NCBI GenBank assembly: GCA_037042185.1
Contig: JAXQJY010000033.1
Coordinates: forward strand, 2,914,001-2,978,000
Source: Sordariomycetes sp. S80-01Y
Lineage: Eukaryota; Ascomycota; Sordariomycetes
DNA: 64,000 nt
Reading direction: 5' to 3'
Shown piece by piece: positions 36,401-47,228 of the stretch. Position numbers and translations under genes: made by a program. Numbering within the stretch: position 1 is the stretch's first letter; the number at the start of each line of letters is the position of its first letter. The notes beneath the pieces were generated by a model. That model searched no databases. It had not been told where the DNA came from and was given only the letters and a program-made list of their open reading frames with translations.

Positions 36401-37566
36401 TTCTCCGTCGCGCTCTTCTCGACTTGGCGTCCAGTGAAAGCTGTTGCAACTGCTGGCCACCATTTCAGACATGGACGGACGATGGCCGGAGGTGGGCTCC
36501 ACACGCTCCGAAAATCCGCCAGAGTTGAGACTCCTGGATCAGGTTGTCAGGAGTTCTGCTCCGGGAAGGTCGTCCACATCATCAGTGAAGTTTTGTTAGG
36601 AGGCCATTCTGTCATGCGCGTTCTCGACGAGCTGCCAAAGACGCGCTCTCAGCCGTCACTCGAAGCTTGGGTGCGCGAGGATGACCGCCAGACCCCAGTG
36701 GGGACGGATCGCGCGTGGCGTCTCTTGTTCTCGACTACTATTCAGTCGCTTGCATCGGCCGCTTACCAGGAACGCCCGCAACTGATGGGCCAGCATTGTG
36801 CCGCCTCTCATAGGCATGGTACGAAGGAACAGTGGCTGCGACTCTGAGACAGGTTACAAGCGGATACCAGCGGCGTTGGATGCGACATCTGCATCGCGAT
36901 GAGATCCGTGGGGTGACGACTTGGCACGTCTCCCAGGCAGTTGTCCAGCTGTTACTCCGTACTACTAGTAGTAAACACGGTTTGGCTGATAGGTGATAAC
37001 CGATACCGTGTTCTGTATGAACTTGAGAGGTACATATAACTGGCGATACTTTATTTTGGAACGAGATATGGGATGCAAACGCTGAGTTTGACGAAGCCCG
37101 CTCATAGTAAGGTACTTTCCTGATGGGGAAACAAGGAGGCGGAAAGGGGGTGACCACTTCTCTAACACTTATTTGAGGTCGTGGGATGTAATGGAAACGC
37201 ACTGATACACGGAAATTCCGTAGCTCTACTCGCTGAGTCACACATCTCGACTCTTCTTTTGGAATTGGAAATGACATGCGGGCATCAAGATGACCTGAAT
37301 CTTGGTGCTGGCCGTGGTGGCCTCACCTGCGGCCGAAGTATCCTAACCAAATACGCCCCGTGCCAGAGGTGACACTACATACAAGTGCACATTGAGTAGG
37401 AAAGCCCTCCTCGCCAATGATGGCCATTGGGTTTTCACCATCCCGCAATTCACTCACCTCTTGCTTCGGACCCGGCTTGATTTGGTTGCGGTAAGCAACT
37501 ACCCCCTGCAACCCTCTCGTCCACGCACGATCAGTCACCAACGGAATTTCTCTTCCAAGTCCTGCC

Positions 37567-40500
37567 ATGGATATGCGAGCTCTCAGAAAGTCGTCAGACT
37601 GGGGCCCGTTTCGTGAGGAGATCCTGAGATGCCGGAGGGATGGCCAGATACTGAGGGCCACCATGGCGAAGATGGAATCATATGGCCTCCGCAAGAGGTA
37701 GTTCTGACACTTGTACTGAACCACGAACAGTGATCTAACCCTCATTCTCATTCAGTGAGAGACAGTACAAACGGCTGTTCGATAATGAGGGGCTGCGTAA
37801 GAAGGGAACAGCGGTAACGTGGGCTTACATCAATCGTCAACTATCAGCTCGGGGTGAAAAGAGGACACAATTTCTCCTGTGGGCCAATGTAGTCCCTCCG
37901 GAGACAGTAGAGAGCAACAGGAGGTGCTACGCCAGGAGCCGACCGACCAGACCTTGGTCGTCTCTCAGTCTAAGTCGTTCTTGCGCGCACTGACATGCCA
38001 TGTTGTTAAGCACCTGAGGGTCAAGTGGCCATACAAACGCCTCCGCCGACAACACCAGACATGGATATGAACATGAGGGACATTATCCGTGGCCATGGTG
38101 ATGGTGACGAGATTGAGCTGATCTCTAGAGCGTCAGAGAGCCATGCCCAGGATAATGGTGACGAGAACGCAGATGAGACTAACCTCTACTGGTGGACCGA
38201 TAGGGTGGGAGACAACGATCTTGGAAATCCGGAGACCCTCAGGGCTGTGTTGAGACAGCTAAACTTGAGTGGAATCTTTGCATTAGGTGACTCCAAAGAG
38301 GGCAAGATGTCCATTAGAAGTAAAGTGCTGCGCAAGAAGATGCTCATATGGTTGAAGAAGTCGAGTTCCTAGTCAACATCGCTGGAGGCAGCTGGGCTTC
38401 ACCGAACACACGCGCCCGTTCTCTCCAGGCCAGCATAGCCCATGATCCTGATGCTGCATGGCTATAGGATTCGCTCAAGGTCATTTTCTCGCAAATCATT
38501 GGCTCCGAGCCACTACTTAGCATTGTGCCATGTCCCCGGCAACACAGGAGAGCCATCAGCCCTTACAAACTCATCCGAGACCGATCTGACTATTTTTCTG
38601 GTCTCCTCCTTCACTTCCGGATCCCCTACCAAATGGAGCATTCAGGAACACCTGCTGCAGTTGTTATCATAACCGACCGCCCGTCGATTCCTCGAAAAAC
38701 TTCTGGCAGCCACGATCAGGAAGCACAAAAGCATGGTTGACTTCGCGATGCACTACTAGAGCAACGGAGGCTGGTGCTCGGAAAACACCCGGAGCCGAAG
38801 CTCCTGCACATGGAAGTCGCCGCTTTCCTGTTCGAACGTTTGTTATCCACAGATATGGTCAAGACGGCACCTAGCAGATTATACAAGCTTGCTCTCCACT
38901 ATCCCCTCCCAAACGTTATACAAACCTTGCCTCAGTCAGGCGCCAACGTGAGGGGATGCAAGCAATCACTGCGACACTTTGCATCTACACGCTTGGGGTA
39001 TCCAAAGATAGCATCGATGTTACTCCGGAATGGTGCAAGTCCAGACTCAGGCTTACCACCGCTCATCGAGGCATACCTCAAATCCTTCAAAGCAAATCAG
39101 GACACGACCTCGGCAGAGAATCTGATTGACTGGTTACTTTCACATGTTGCAGATCCAAACCATATCAATGAGACAATTTCCCCCCTCACTATCGACGAAT
39201 ATCCTCAAAGCCGATGTCCCAAGCTGGGGGAGGTCTTTCGTCACTTGATTACTGACTGGACCTCGCAAGAGATCATGAATATATACGACACAGGTGACCA
39301 TGAGGCCCCTTTTTCTGAGCTTTCCGCAATGGCAAAGGAACTCGCGGTTCTGGCAATATTTTAACACGGAGACACCGAGAAAGGATGTTCGGGACCCGAC
39401 GACCTCCAACTCACGACAGCCCTTCTGGACAATGGCGCTCACCCTGATGTACCGAAAGTTTCGATGAGAAATTTCGAACAGTTCCTGGACATCTACGACA
39501 TGGAACTCGACACGACGAAGCCTCTCAACTACGCGTGGAATATGTATGATGTTGCCGCCATGCGTCTACTGTTCGAGGCGGGCAGCTCCCTGCCCGCGGC
39601 CTCTTCATTTGCCCTGGAGGTCCTTCTCTTCGGAGCCCAATCGAAGAACTCCAGAGTGGCACAAAATGAACAGTTCTATGCGGGGTTTTACAACCAGTCT
39701 TCGAGATGTCCATGTGGAAGTACCTGGATATTGCAGGGATATGATTCTATTGTGGGCCATGCGCGAAGAAGATCTAGACGTCACCAGCCAGCTTCTCGCT
39801 CCCGCTTACGATTGGAATCATTTCATGTCTTACGAAGATGTCTCATGCCAAACCCGATCGCGTACACTGCTGGCAGCTGCGCTTTGTCAAGTGTCCTTTC
39901 GCCTTTGTACAGGAACTCTGGGGCCTGGAGGCGCACTTGCTCTCCGCGGAAGGGGAGGTGGCCGGATCCTATGAGTTAGTCGATCTTTGCTCACAGGGTC
40001 TGGATGTCAACTTGCTTTGAAGCACGAAAGATTTGACCGCAATCAAGAAGGCAGTCCACTGGTTTTGGTTTGCAGACATGGTCATTTCCCTCTGGCCGAG
40101 ACTCTTGTCACTTGCGGCGTAGATGCGAATTTCCCCGGCTACGTGGATGGCAGGACACCCATCGAAGAGGTATGCAACCAGGTCTGATTTCGTAGAGCCG
40201 AATCCATACATAGAACTGCTCCTCTTGAGGAACGGGGCCAGAGTTGACGGCTTCGACGATGCCTCGATGGATTACAGGCTCCGTCACGCCTTGAAACGTC
40301 ACGATGTCTCCGAGCTTAGGAATCTCCTCGCCCAGCTTGCACGTCACAGGGCGCTGCTTCGGGCGATCTGGAGAGGGGACACAGAGCAAGTCCGCTCTTT
40401 GTTGGAATCTGGTACCGACGTAAACTTCAGCCATCGGATTTGCCATTCGGCAAGGTAACAGTGCCGCCCTCACGCTGAAGTCAATATGGTCCGTCTCCTG

Positions 40501-40683
40501 TTGAACGCGGGAGTGTCCCAGGATTATACGAGTGCGGATTTCGATTACTATATCGGTATGGCGGTTAGCAGGACCTTCTCCTTCGCTGTGGACCTTCTGC
40601 GCGAGTGGCGGGAAAGGTCACGAGTATCATATGAACCGCTAGAGGCGTTCCAATCTCAGATCAGCGAATTATATGTTCAATGA
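37567..40683 (+). pseudogene. Decayed Clr5-domain ankyrin-repeat gene
   Basis: The first exon (37567-37697) reads SDWGPFREEIL...MAKMESYGLRK. A 58-nt intron (GTAGTT...TTCAG, 37698-37755) then restores S-E-R-Q-Y-K-R-L-F...GLRKKGTAVTWAYI, a good fungal Clr5 domain. After about 37.9 kb the frame is lost and regained many times. Recognisable pieces lie at 38025-38340, 38370-38740, 38774-39363, 39464-39680, 40020-40190 and 40190-40683. The later pieces hold ankyrin-like units such as YPKIASMLLRNGASPDSG, GHFPLAETLVTCGVDANF and YIELLLLRNGARVDGF. At least eight frame changes or stops separate them, too many for introns. Clr5-ankyrin proteins are a large, quickly changing fungal family of unknown role. 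Many sequencing errors could mimic this, but neighbouring genes are clean. Confidence 0.8.
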
Positions 40684-40768
40684 TTATTGAAAGAAATAAA
40701 GAAACCCTGCAAGGTGAGGCGAAGTCAATCTCGCCCAACACAACCTCTGCGTACGATCCCCAGAATAG

Positions 40769-41587
40769 CTAAAAGATGGCCACGTCCCTCTCCTTTATGT
40801 CACAAATCTTCCGCCCAGAGATCGTCACGTCATTCCATCCAAGCATCTCACAGCTCAGTGTCCCGCCGAATCGCTTACATGTGTTCCCGGAAAAAACCAC
40901 GTATCCCATCCCAGATTGGCACTCCTGCTCTGCCTGCTCTGAGGTATCCGGAGCAGAATGAACGTTGCCTTTCCACCAAAGCCAGAACTTGGGCTGTCTG
41001 AAGCTGTTCTTCTCGAAGTTTTCGAAACGACGCCTTTCTTTGTTCTCGCTGGGTGTCGAGGTGTTGGAAGCATAGCGCTCATCGCTATCTCCTGAATCAG
41101 ATTGAAGCTCATAATCGCTATGGATGAGCTGCGGTGCAGTTGTTTCTGCAGTGATAGAAGGATTCTCGCTTGTCTGGTCATTCTTCGTGTGGTGATGTTG
41201 ACTGGCAAGTTCTTCTAACCCCTTTTTCGTTGCGGCCAAGATAATCCCCACATCAAGCAAGCCAGGAAAGATCAACTCGCCCAACAGTCCATCCATGTCG
41301 TCCGTCATACGATATATCTCCATGTGAGGTTGGCCTTCGTTTTGCTTTGCCTTTGTATCCCGCCCCTTCCGACCTCGAGGCTTTTGGTCGGACGTATCGA
41401 GGGAATCAATTTGACTTGAAGCCATGTACCGATCTGCAGCTGCGCATTTCAACTCATAAGATCCAAAGGTCTTTCGGACATCGAAAGTTGTCTGTTTTCT
41501 CGCGCCTTCTCCACCGGATTTTCGAGTGCCCCTATTGTGGACATGTCGAGTAGAAAGGAACTCGGATTCCCAGTCATCTTCTGCCAT
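40769..41587 (-). CDS. Unrecognised protein, 272 residues
   Basis: One open frame with an ATG start (complement 41585-41587). I do not recognise a family. It starts acidic (MAEDDWESEF), has a basic segment near 70-85 (KPRGRKGRDTKAKQ), a hydrophobic stretch at about 103-118 (LLGELIFPGLLDVGIIL) that is too broken for a clear membrane helix, and a Ser/Asp/Glu-rich middle. The C-terminal 80 residues look folded: FWLWWKGNVHS, then GYVVFSGNTCKRFGGTLSC and the ending GWNDVTISGRKI. This W-W-K-G...F-x-G-T pattern recalls a beta-rich domain found in many uncharacterised fungal proteins; that is an inference. It is convergent with the Clr5-ankyrin relic, 85 nt away. Confidence 0.65.
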   Translation of the reverse strand: MAEDDWESEFLSTRHVHNRGTRKSGGEGARKQTTFDVRKTFGSYELKCAAADRYMASSQIDSLDTSDQKPRGRKGRDTKAKQNEGQPHMEIYRMTDDMDGLLGELIFPGLLDVGIILAATKKGLEELASQHHHTKNDQTSENPSITAETTAPQLIHSDYELQSDSGDSDERYASNTSTPSENKERRRFENFEKNSFRQPKFWLWWKGNVHSAPDTSEQAEQECQSGMGYVVFSGNTCKRFGGTLSCEMLGWNDVTISGRKICDIKERDVAIF

Positions 41588-42623
41588 TTTGCTGCACCCT
41601 TGGGGTGAGGTCTAACAAGTTTCGAAGTAGGTTCTCAGAGATTTGGCGTAAGTCAACTCTTTAGTGTCAGCAATCCATATGTACTGGAATGGTTTAATGC
41701 AGAGGATTTCTGTTGTTGTTTAAAGAATGTACGACATTTGTTGCGGTTGAAGAGCGTCTACTGGCAACTTTCTACGACGTCATTGGCTTGGGCAAGCTTA
41801 GCCTGCCGAGCCATACCCAACCTCAATCCTTAGCTCTGTGAATACCATTAGTTATATCGACATAGTATGTAACTTGATGGAGTTATTGGAAACGTAACCT
41901 TTCTCAAGTGCAGAGTTTACGGGATGACTCAATTATTCAACGTCTGCCATTGTTTACGCGCAGCTACGGGGAACACTTAACAATCAATGGATTCAACTAT
42001 TTCTCTGAGCAGCCCATTGGAGATAAACACCTCAAATTGTATCGGAGGCCATATATCCAATTGAACAACCTCTTCTCCGAGAGAACAATCAATGTTTAGT
42101 TGACCAAAGCAGTGACTCAGATGTCCAGGGTAACCCATGCCACCTCTGAGGGTCGGGTGGAAATTCCAACATGACTGACACAACACGTAGCAGGACACAG
42201 CAAGTCTTGCACCCGAGCGCGAGCCAGAGCTGCTCTGCTGCATTTCGAAACTCAGCATGGAGATGAAGAATTAGGTAAGACTGAGTAAAATTTTGAGTCA
42301 GTATTTTTGCAGTATCTATAAAATCAGAGGGGTGCGGACGCTCCAGATGAAAAGTCGCTTTCTTACCCTTGCTGTGCACCGTCCGACCGGAATTCAGGGT
42401 CCTGTTAGTACTTGCACACTTGACACGCTGTGAGCACTAACAGCTTTACAGATTGACTCACACCCCCACCATTCGATTCAACGACCCCGCCAACGTTGCA
42501 AAGATTCACATCGTACCTCACCTCACTCAAAGTGTCAAACCCTTTGGCCTCCATTGCCTCGCTTGAGCGATTAGCCCATCAGTCTCTCATTTCCACACGG
42601 CCGGTTGGTCCAACACCGTCGCC
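41588..42623. other. Divergent promoter region of orphan gene and TYS1
   Basis: AT-richer than the core regions. The final 200 nt before TYS1 is rich in C and T (CACCCCCACC..., CCTCACCTCACTC), typical of leaders of highly expressed fungal genes. No gene recognised. Confidence 0.45.
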
Positions 42624-43862
42624 ATGCCTCTCCCTACCACCCCGGATGAGCGTCTCGCCCTCATCAACGAAAACCTCGCCGAGCTTCTCAACCCCGAAAT
42701 CATCAAGAAGGTTCTCGACGAGGGCAAGAACCCCAAGATCTACTGGGGTACCGCCACCACCGGAAGGCCTCACACTGGTTACCTCGTTCCTGCCATCAAG
42801 ATCGCCCAGCTCCTCGCCGCCGGCTGCGAAGTCACCGTCCTGCTGGCTGACATCCACGGCTTCCTCGACAATCTGAAGGCGCCCATCGAGCTGGTTGAGT
42901 CGCGCGCGGTGTACTACAAGTTCGTCATCACGGCCTTGTTGAAGGCCGTGGGCGTGAGCGTGGACAAGTTGAAATTTGTGTTCGGCAGCTCCTACCAGAA
43001 GAGTCCCGAGTATGTCATGGACGTGTACAAGATGTCTTCCCTGATCAGCGAGCATCATGCCAAGAGGGCCGGTGCGGAAGTTGTCAAGCAGAGTGACGAC
43101 GCGCCTTTGAGTGGACTCCTCTACCCTGTGTTGCAGGTGCTGGATGAGCAGTACCTCGACGTGGATGCTCAGCTCGGCGGGATGGATCAGAGGAAGCTGT
43201 TTGTCGCGGCGACGGAGTGGCTGCCCAAGATTGGATACAGGCAAAGAGCGCACTTGATCAACCCCATGGTGGCTGGTCTGCAAGGCGCCAAGATGAGCTC
43301 TAGCGATGAGAACAGCAAGATCGACTTGTTGGACTCTGCGGATCAGATATTGAAGAAGGTCAAAAAGGCGTTTGCTGCACCCAAGGAAATTGAGGGCAAT
43401 GGCGTGTTGGCGCTCATAGAATACGTTCTTCTGCCCGCCTCGGAGCTCAAGACCGGCGAGAGGAAGTTCGTCGTCGAGCGGGAGCGGGACGGGCTGGAGC
43501 CGCTCGTCTACAACAACATCAAGCAAATCCACGAGGACTACGCAAACGACATAGTAAGGAACCCTCTCAAATTTTTGTTTATTCGAGGCTAACAATTCGA
43601 CTAGTTAACCCCCCAACTTATCAAAGCACCTGTCGCCAAGGGCCTCAACGAAATAATGGCCCCCATCTTCGAGGAATTCACCAACTCGAAAGAATGGCAG
43701 GAAATCACCGAAAAGGCCTACCCGCCACCACCCGTAGCGGAGAAGAAGAAGAAGCCGAAGAACAAAGGCACTGGACACCCTGGTCTGAAGAAGCAACAGG
43801 AGAACGCCGATCCCCAGCAGAAGGGTGTCGAAGATGGTGTCAAGGATTTGGCAGTGGAGTAA
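42624..43862 (+). CDS. TYS1: Cytosolic tyrosyl-tRNA synthetase
   Basis: Two exons, 42624-43553 and 43605-43862; a 51-nt intron with GTAAGG, GCTAAC and CTAG. The product is 395 residues, almost the same as yeast Tys1. It charges tRNA-Tyr with tyrosine using ATP in the cytosol. Class I signatures are present: the HIGH-like PHTGY at about residues 49-53 after YWGTATTGR, and KMSSSDENSKIDLLD as the KMSKS loop near residue 225. VLLADIHGFLDNLKAP and DAQLGGMDQRKLF are conserved tyrosine-pocket segments. The C-terminal 40 residues are Lys/Pro/Gln-rich (VAEKKKKPKNKGTGHPG), as in other fungal homologues, and probably help bind tRNA. Confidence 0.96.
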
Positions 43863-44319
43863 GCTAGATTTGGAGACGAAACATTAAAGACATACAATTT
43901 CTGTTGATTTCCACTTTTATTTTTCTTTGGAAACTGCAGGATAGTTCCTCGAGCTGAAAGGGTCGCCCCGAGCCTTAACATGGTCATGATCCCGTCGTTG
44001 GAGCGGCCATGCATTGTGCCAACCAGTAGACGCCCCCCCGAGATACTTCTATTACAGGCAGGGAAACGCAGGAGCCAAGTATGTGCTGGTTGTAGCCGGG
44101 ATCTCGATCTCGCTAAAATCGCAACGTGAATTTCCTGTACTCAGCGTGGGTCATGCCTAGTATGACGTCTGTCCATCTTCGCCACCTAATTAAGCCAGGC
44201 TCGCACGATGTGATCCTCTTTGCTTGTCTGATTTCGGCTTCTACAACAGAGACCCAAACCAAAAGCCAAAGCCGAAGCCAAAAGACCTGCCCCGCAAACC
44301 TAGAAAGGAGATCGCGCAT
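43863..44319. other. Intergenic between TYS1 and the small conserved gene
   Basis: 3' region of TYS1 and upstream region of the next gene. The coding frame of that gene stays open upstream to about 44224 but has no ATG there; an upstream exon is possible but I cannot place one. Confidence 0.4.
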
Positions 44320-44604
44320 ATGAAGGATCCGGCCAAAGTCTACATCCTCTTCTACACGGATGTCGACAACGGCTTGGCGACGTCGGTCCTCGGCGTCTTC
44401 GCCTCGCTCCAGGACGCCAACGACGAATGCATGTCTCAGGCCCGCGCCGCAGGCATAACGCTCGAGAGCGAGAGCTCAACGCTGGGCCCTACCATGGAGC
44501 TGATTGCGCCCGTGCAGCCCGCGAGATGGGACACACCTGAAGGGACGAGCTGTTGGGTGGAGTGCTTTGACGTTACACCTAAGCGGGTTCTGAGTCCGGA
44601 CTAA
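44320..44604 (+). CDS. Small conserved fungal protein, 94 residues
   Basis: Starts at the first in-frame ATG (MKDPAKVYILFYTDVDNG) and ends at the TAA at 44602-44604. The compact sequence alternates strands and helices: KVYILFYTDV, ATSVLGVFASLQDANDECMSQARAAG, then RWDTPEGTSCWVECFDV. The pattern of a short strand, a helix with regularly spaced alanines and a W-D-T-P-E-G turn recalls small uncharacterised fungal proteins I have seen; I know no function. The Lys/Pro-rich open stretch before the ATG suggests that a longer form with an upstream exon may exist. GC at third positions looks like that of the neighbouring genes. Confidence 0.55.
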   Translation: MKDPAKVYILFYTDVDNGLATSVLGVFASLQDANDECMSQARAAGITLESESSTLGPTMELIAPVQPARWDTPEGTSCWVECFDVTPKRVLSPD

Positions 44605-44841
44605 GAGGTTGATTCTTGAGGCGTCTGTCTATTCGTCTTTGGAATTTGATGAGCGGTGATGATTCTGCACGCTGGAACTAGACAAGGGATGACGTAGCCA
44701 GTCAACCGAGGCGGGCATACCCAGAGCGAGCATGGTGCCTTGTATTGCATTCTAGCAGGGCTTTCTATCATATTTCAAGAACAGGAGTTATCCGCACTTC
44801 CAAGAAACTACAGAATACAAACAAAATCTGTCCATCTATAT

Positions 44842-46534
44842 CTATAATTTGGCTTTGGTGTCTTTCTTCATCATAGTCTCGGCGACAATGCGGCGTTGGA
44901 TCTTGCCCGTTGCGGTCTTGGGCATAACCTCGGTGAAGTATAGCTTTTCAAGTTAGTTTGAGCGCCATGAAACGGCCTGCTGAATGTACTTACGTGTTTG
45001 GGGATTTTGAACTTGGCGACCTTCTCGCCAACCCAAGCCTTCATCTCATCTGCATTCAACCGCTCGCCCGACTTTAGGACCAAGGCAACGCCAATGTCCT
45101 GCCCATAAACCTCATCCGGCACTGCAAAGCTTACAGCTTCAGCAATCTTGGGGTGCCTCGTCATGACGTTGTCTAACTCAATGGGGCTGATCTTTTCACC
45201 CCCTTTGTTGATCAGCTCCTTGATCCGACCGGTGATGATCACATAGCCATCCTCGTCTTGGCGTCCCTGGTCGCCGGTGCGGAAGAAGCCATCGGGCGTG
45301 TATGAGGACTCGTTCGCGGCGGGGTTGTTCAGGTAGCCTTTCGTTACGTTCTCGCCGCGGACGCAGATCTCACCTTCGGCACCACGAGGCAGCTCCTTGC
45401 CCGCACCGTCCAGGATCCGCATCTCAACGCCCTGTCCAATACCGACACTCCCTGGCTTCCTTGTGCCCGGTGGCAGCGGATTACTCGTCATCTGGTGCGC
45501 GGCCTCGGTCATTGCATAAGCTTCCAAGACCGGCGCCCCCAGCATCTCCTCCAACTGCGCAAACACAGTCGGGCTCAAAGGACTCGAGCAGCTTCTGATG
45601 AAGCGAATGTACGGCTTCGGCTCTGGAGGAGGATTCTTGAGCAAGATCTGATGGATGGTGGGCACGGCAGTGTACCAGTTTGCTTTGTGGGTGATGAAGT
45701 CACGCCAGAAGTCTGAGGCGGAGAATTTGGCGGGAACAACCATGGAGCCGCCAGTGTGGAGGGGAGCGAGAAGGCCGGCGAGAAGACCATGGACGTGAAA
45801 CAGAGGCATCACGAGCATGGTGCGGTCTGTAGGGCTGAGGGCATAGGTGGATTGGATGTTGGACATTGTGCGGGTTAGGTTTCGATGGGTGAGGGGGACC
45901 TGTTTAGTTAATGATAGAGCCCTTCAGTGCCGGCGTGTTCGACTTACGACTTTGGGTCGGGATGTCGTTCCGCTGCCTAGGTTCAGTATAGCTCCTGAGC
46001 AAAAGGGGGGGGGCAGACTCACCTGGTGTGGAGTATAAGCGCTACATCATCGGGATGGGATTTGAGCACCTTCTCGGTCTTCCCGTTCAGCTTCCCCATA
46101 TCCTTGACTTCCAACACAACCTCACCTCTCTTGGCATCCCAGTAGCACTCGGCAACGGCGGACCCAAACTTCTTGGCTGCTCTTACGCTCGCAGCGTCGG
46201 CAGCCCAGGCGCCCTTTGGCACCAACACAATGGCACTCTCCACATCGCCAATGTAAAACTCAAACTCATCCTGCTTGTAAGCCGGATTCAGCGGCGCTGC
46301 GATGCCGCGCTGCCACGAGGCCGCAAGGAAGGACACGATAAACTCCCACGAGTTGGGCAGGGCGATGGAGACAGGAGAGGCCACTGTGATGCCCAAGCTG
46401 GCGAGCTGCCGCTGGAACTTGGAGACTTGGGCAGCCAGGGACGAGTACGTGACAGTCAAGGCGTGAGGTTTTGAGGGAATGATGACGGCTGTTGAGGACG
46501 GATCGCCTTTGATGGCGGTCTGGAGCGTCGCCAT
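44842..46534 (-). CDS. PCS60: Peroxisomal oxalyl-CoA synthetase-like AMP-binding enzyme (Pcs60/Fat2)
   Basis: Four exons: 46534-46023, 45972-45948, 45899-44994, 44943-44842; introns are 48-50 nt. Exon 2 is only 25 nt. The product is 514 residues of the ANL superfamily, which adenylates an acid and transfers it to CoA. The P-loop SGTTSRPKVVPLTH is built across three exons; its SGTTS form is that of Pcs60 and plant AAE3 (oxalyl-CoA synthetases). Other motifs are YAMTEAAHQMTSNP, DGFFRTGDQG, GRIKELINKGGEKISP and, in the last exon, KTATGKIQRR with the catalytic lysine. The protein ends in AKL, a type 1 peroxisomal signal. The substrate is likely oxalate, inferred from family. It is divergent from BZZ1. 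Confidence 0.9.
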
Positions 46535-47228
46535 GGTGATGATGCGTCCTTTTGATCAAACAATTGAGCAGCTGAAGAGGGCCTGAACGGCCTATAGTGA
46601 GACAGAAATGAGATCCAAGCAAGCGAAAAGTCAATGAGTCAAATAAAGGATCGCAGGCAAAAAGAGAGATCTTAAGGATGAGACACGTCCGAGGCCTAGG
46701 CTGAGTTTGGACTCGCGATAAACAGGAGAAAGTCCGCAACGCTTAGCGGCCGCTGCCGAAATTCGGAGCGGGACCCGGCCCCTTTGGACGCGCTAACAGA
46801 TGGCATGCTGTCGTTGGTGAGGCGATGGTAGTGTCGAGATTCACATGCGACAGCATGGTCGTCACAGACCACAGACGACAGGCAAATACCACCAAAACTG
46901 CTCCAAGGTTTGGTTTGGAGTCGTCAATGGCAACTCGTGTGGCATTCAGACATGTCTAGTGCGGATTGGGCCTAAAGGGGCAGTGCCCGGGCTAAAGCAC
47001 CCCGGCCTGGCCTCCAGGTTTGGGGAAGTGGCTTTTAGGCCGCGTCTTCCCCTCCAACCCAAACTGCTCGAATCAACCACATCAGCATCTTGAATTGAAT
47101 TCGACAGCCGCGCAATCTCCTATCACTCAGCTCACTGACACCTCCGTTCGTCCCGACGTACACGATACATGTCCTCCGAGACGTCGACCCAGATCACTGC
47201 ATGATTGCCTTATAATCAAACGCCCGTC
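46535..47228. other. Divergent promoter region of PCS60 and BZZ1
   Basis: 694 nt between two start codons. It includes a NotI-type GCGGCCGC palindrome near 46746 and GC-rich words between 46740 and 47050. No gene or RNA recognised. Confidence 0.45.

Larger units (their letters stand above)
33148..37566. other. 4.4-kb gene-free region upstream of areA
   Basis: No gene can be supported. Open frames up to about 150 codons (for example 33866-34306 and 36383-36847, plus) have mixed composition and no family motif. The first 500-1000 nt should contain the areA promoter and leader; nit-2/areA leaders are known to be long. It contains the (ACTCG)5 repeat and a GATAAG site listed separately. The remainder up to the Clr5-ankyrin relic looks like decayed or non-coding DNA. 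No terminal repeats or transposase-like frames were seen. Confidence 0.5.

Noticed and set aside
42579-43595. 338-codon open frame, minus strand
   Set aside because: Exactly antisense to TYS1. GC-rich, codon-biased genes often leave the opposite strand open; the product shows no family pattern.
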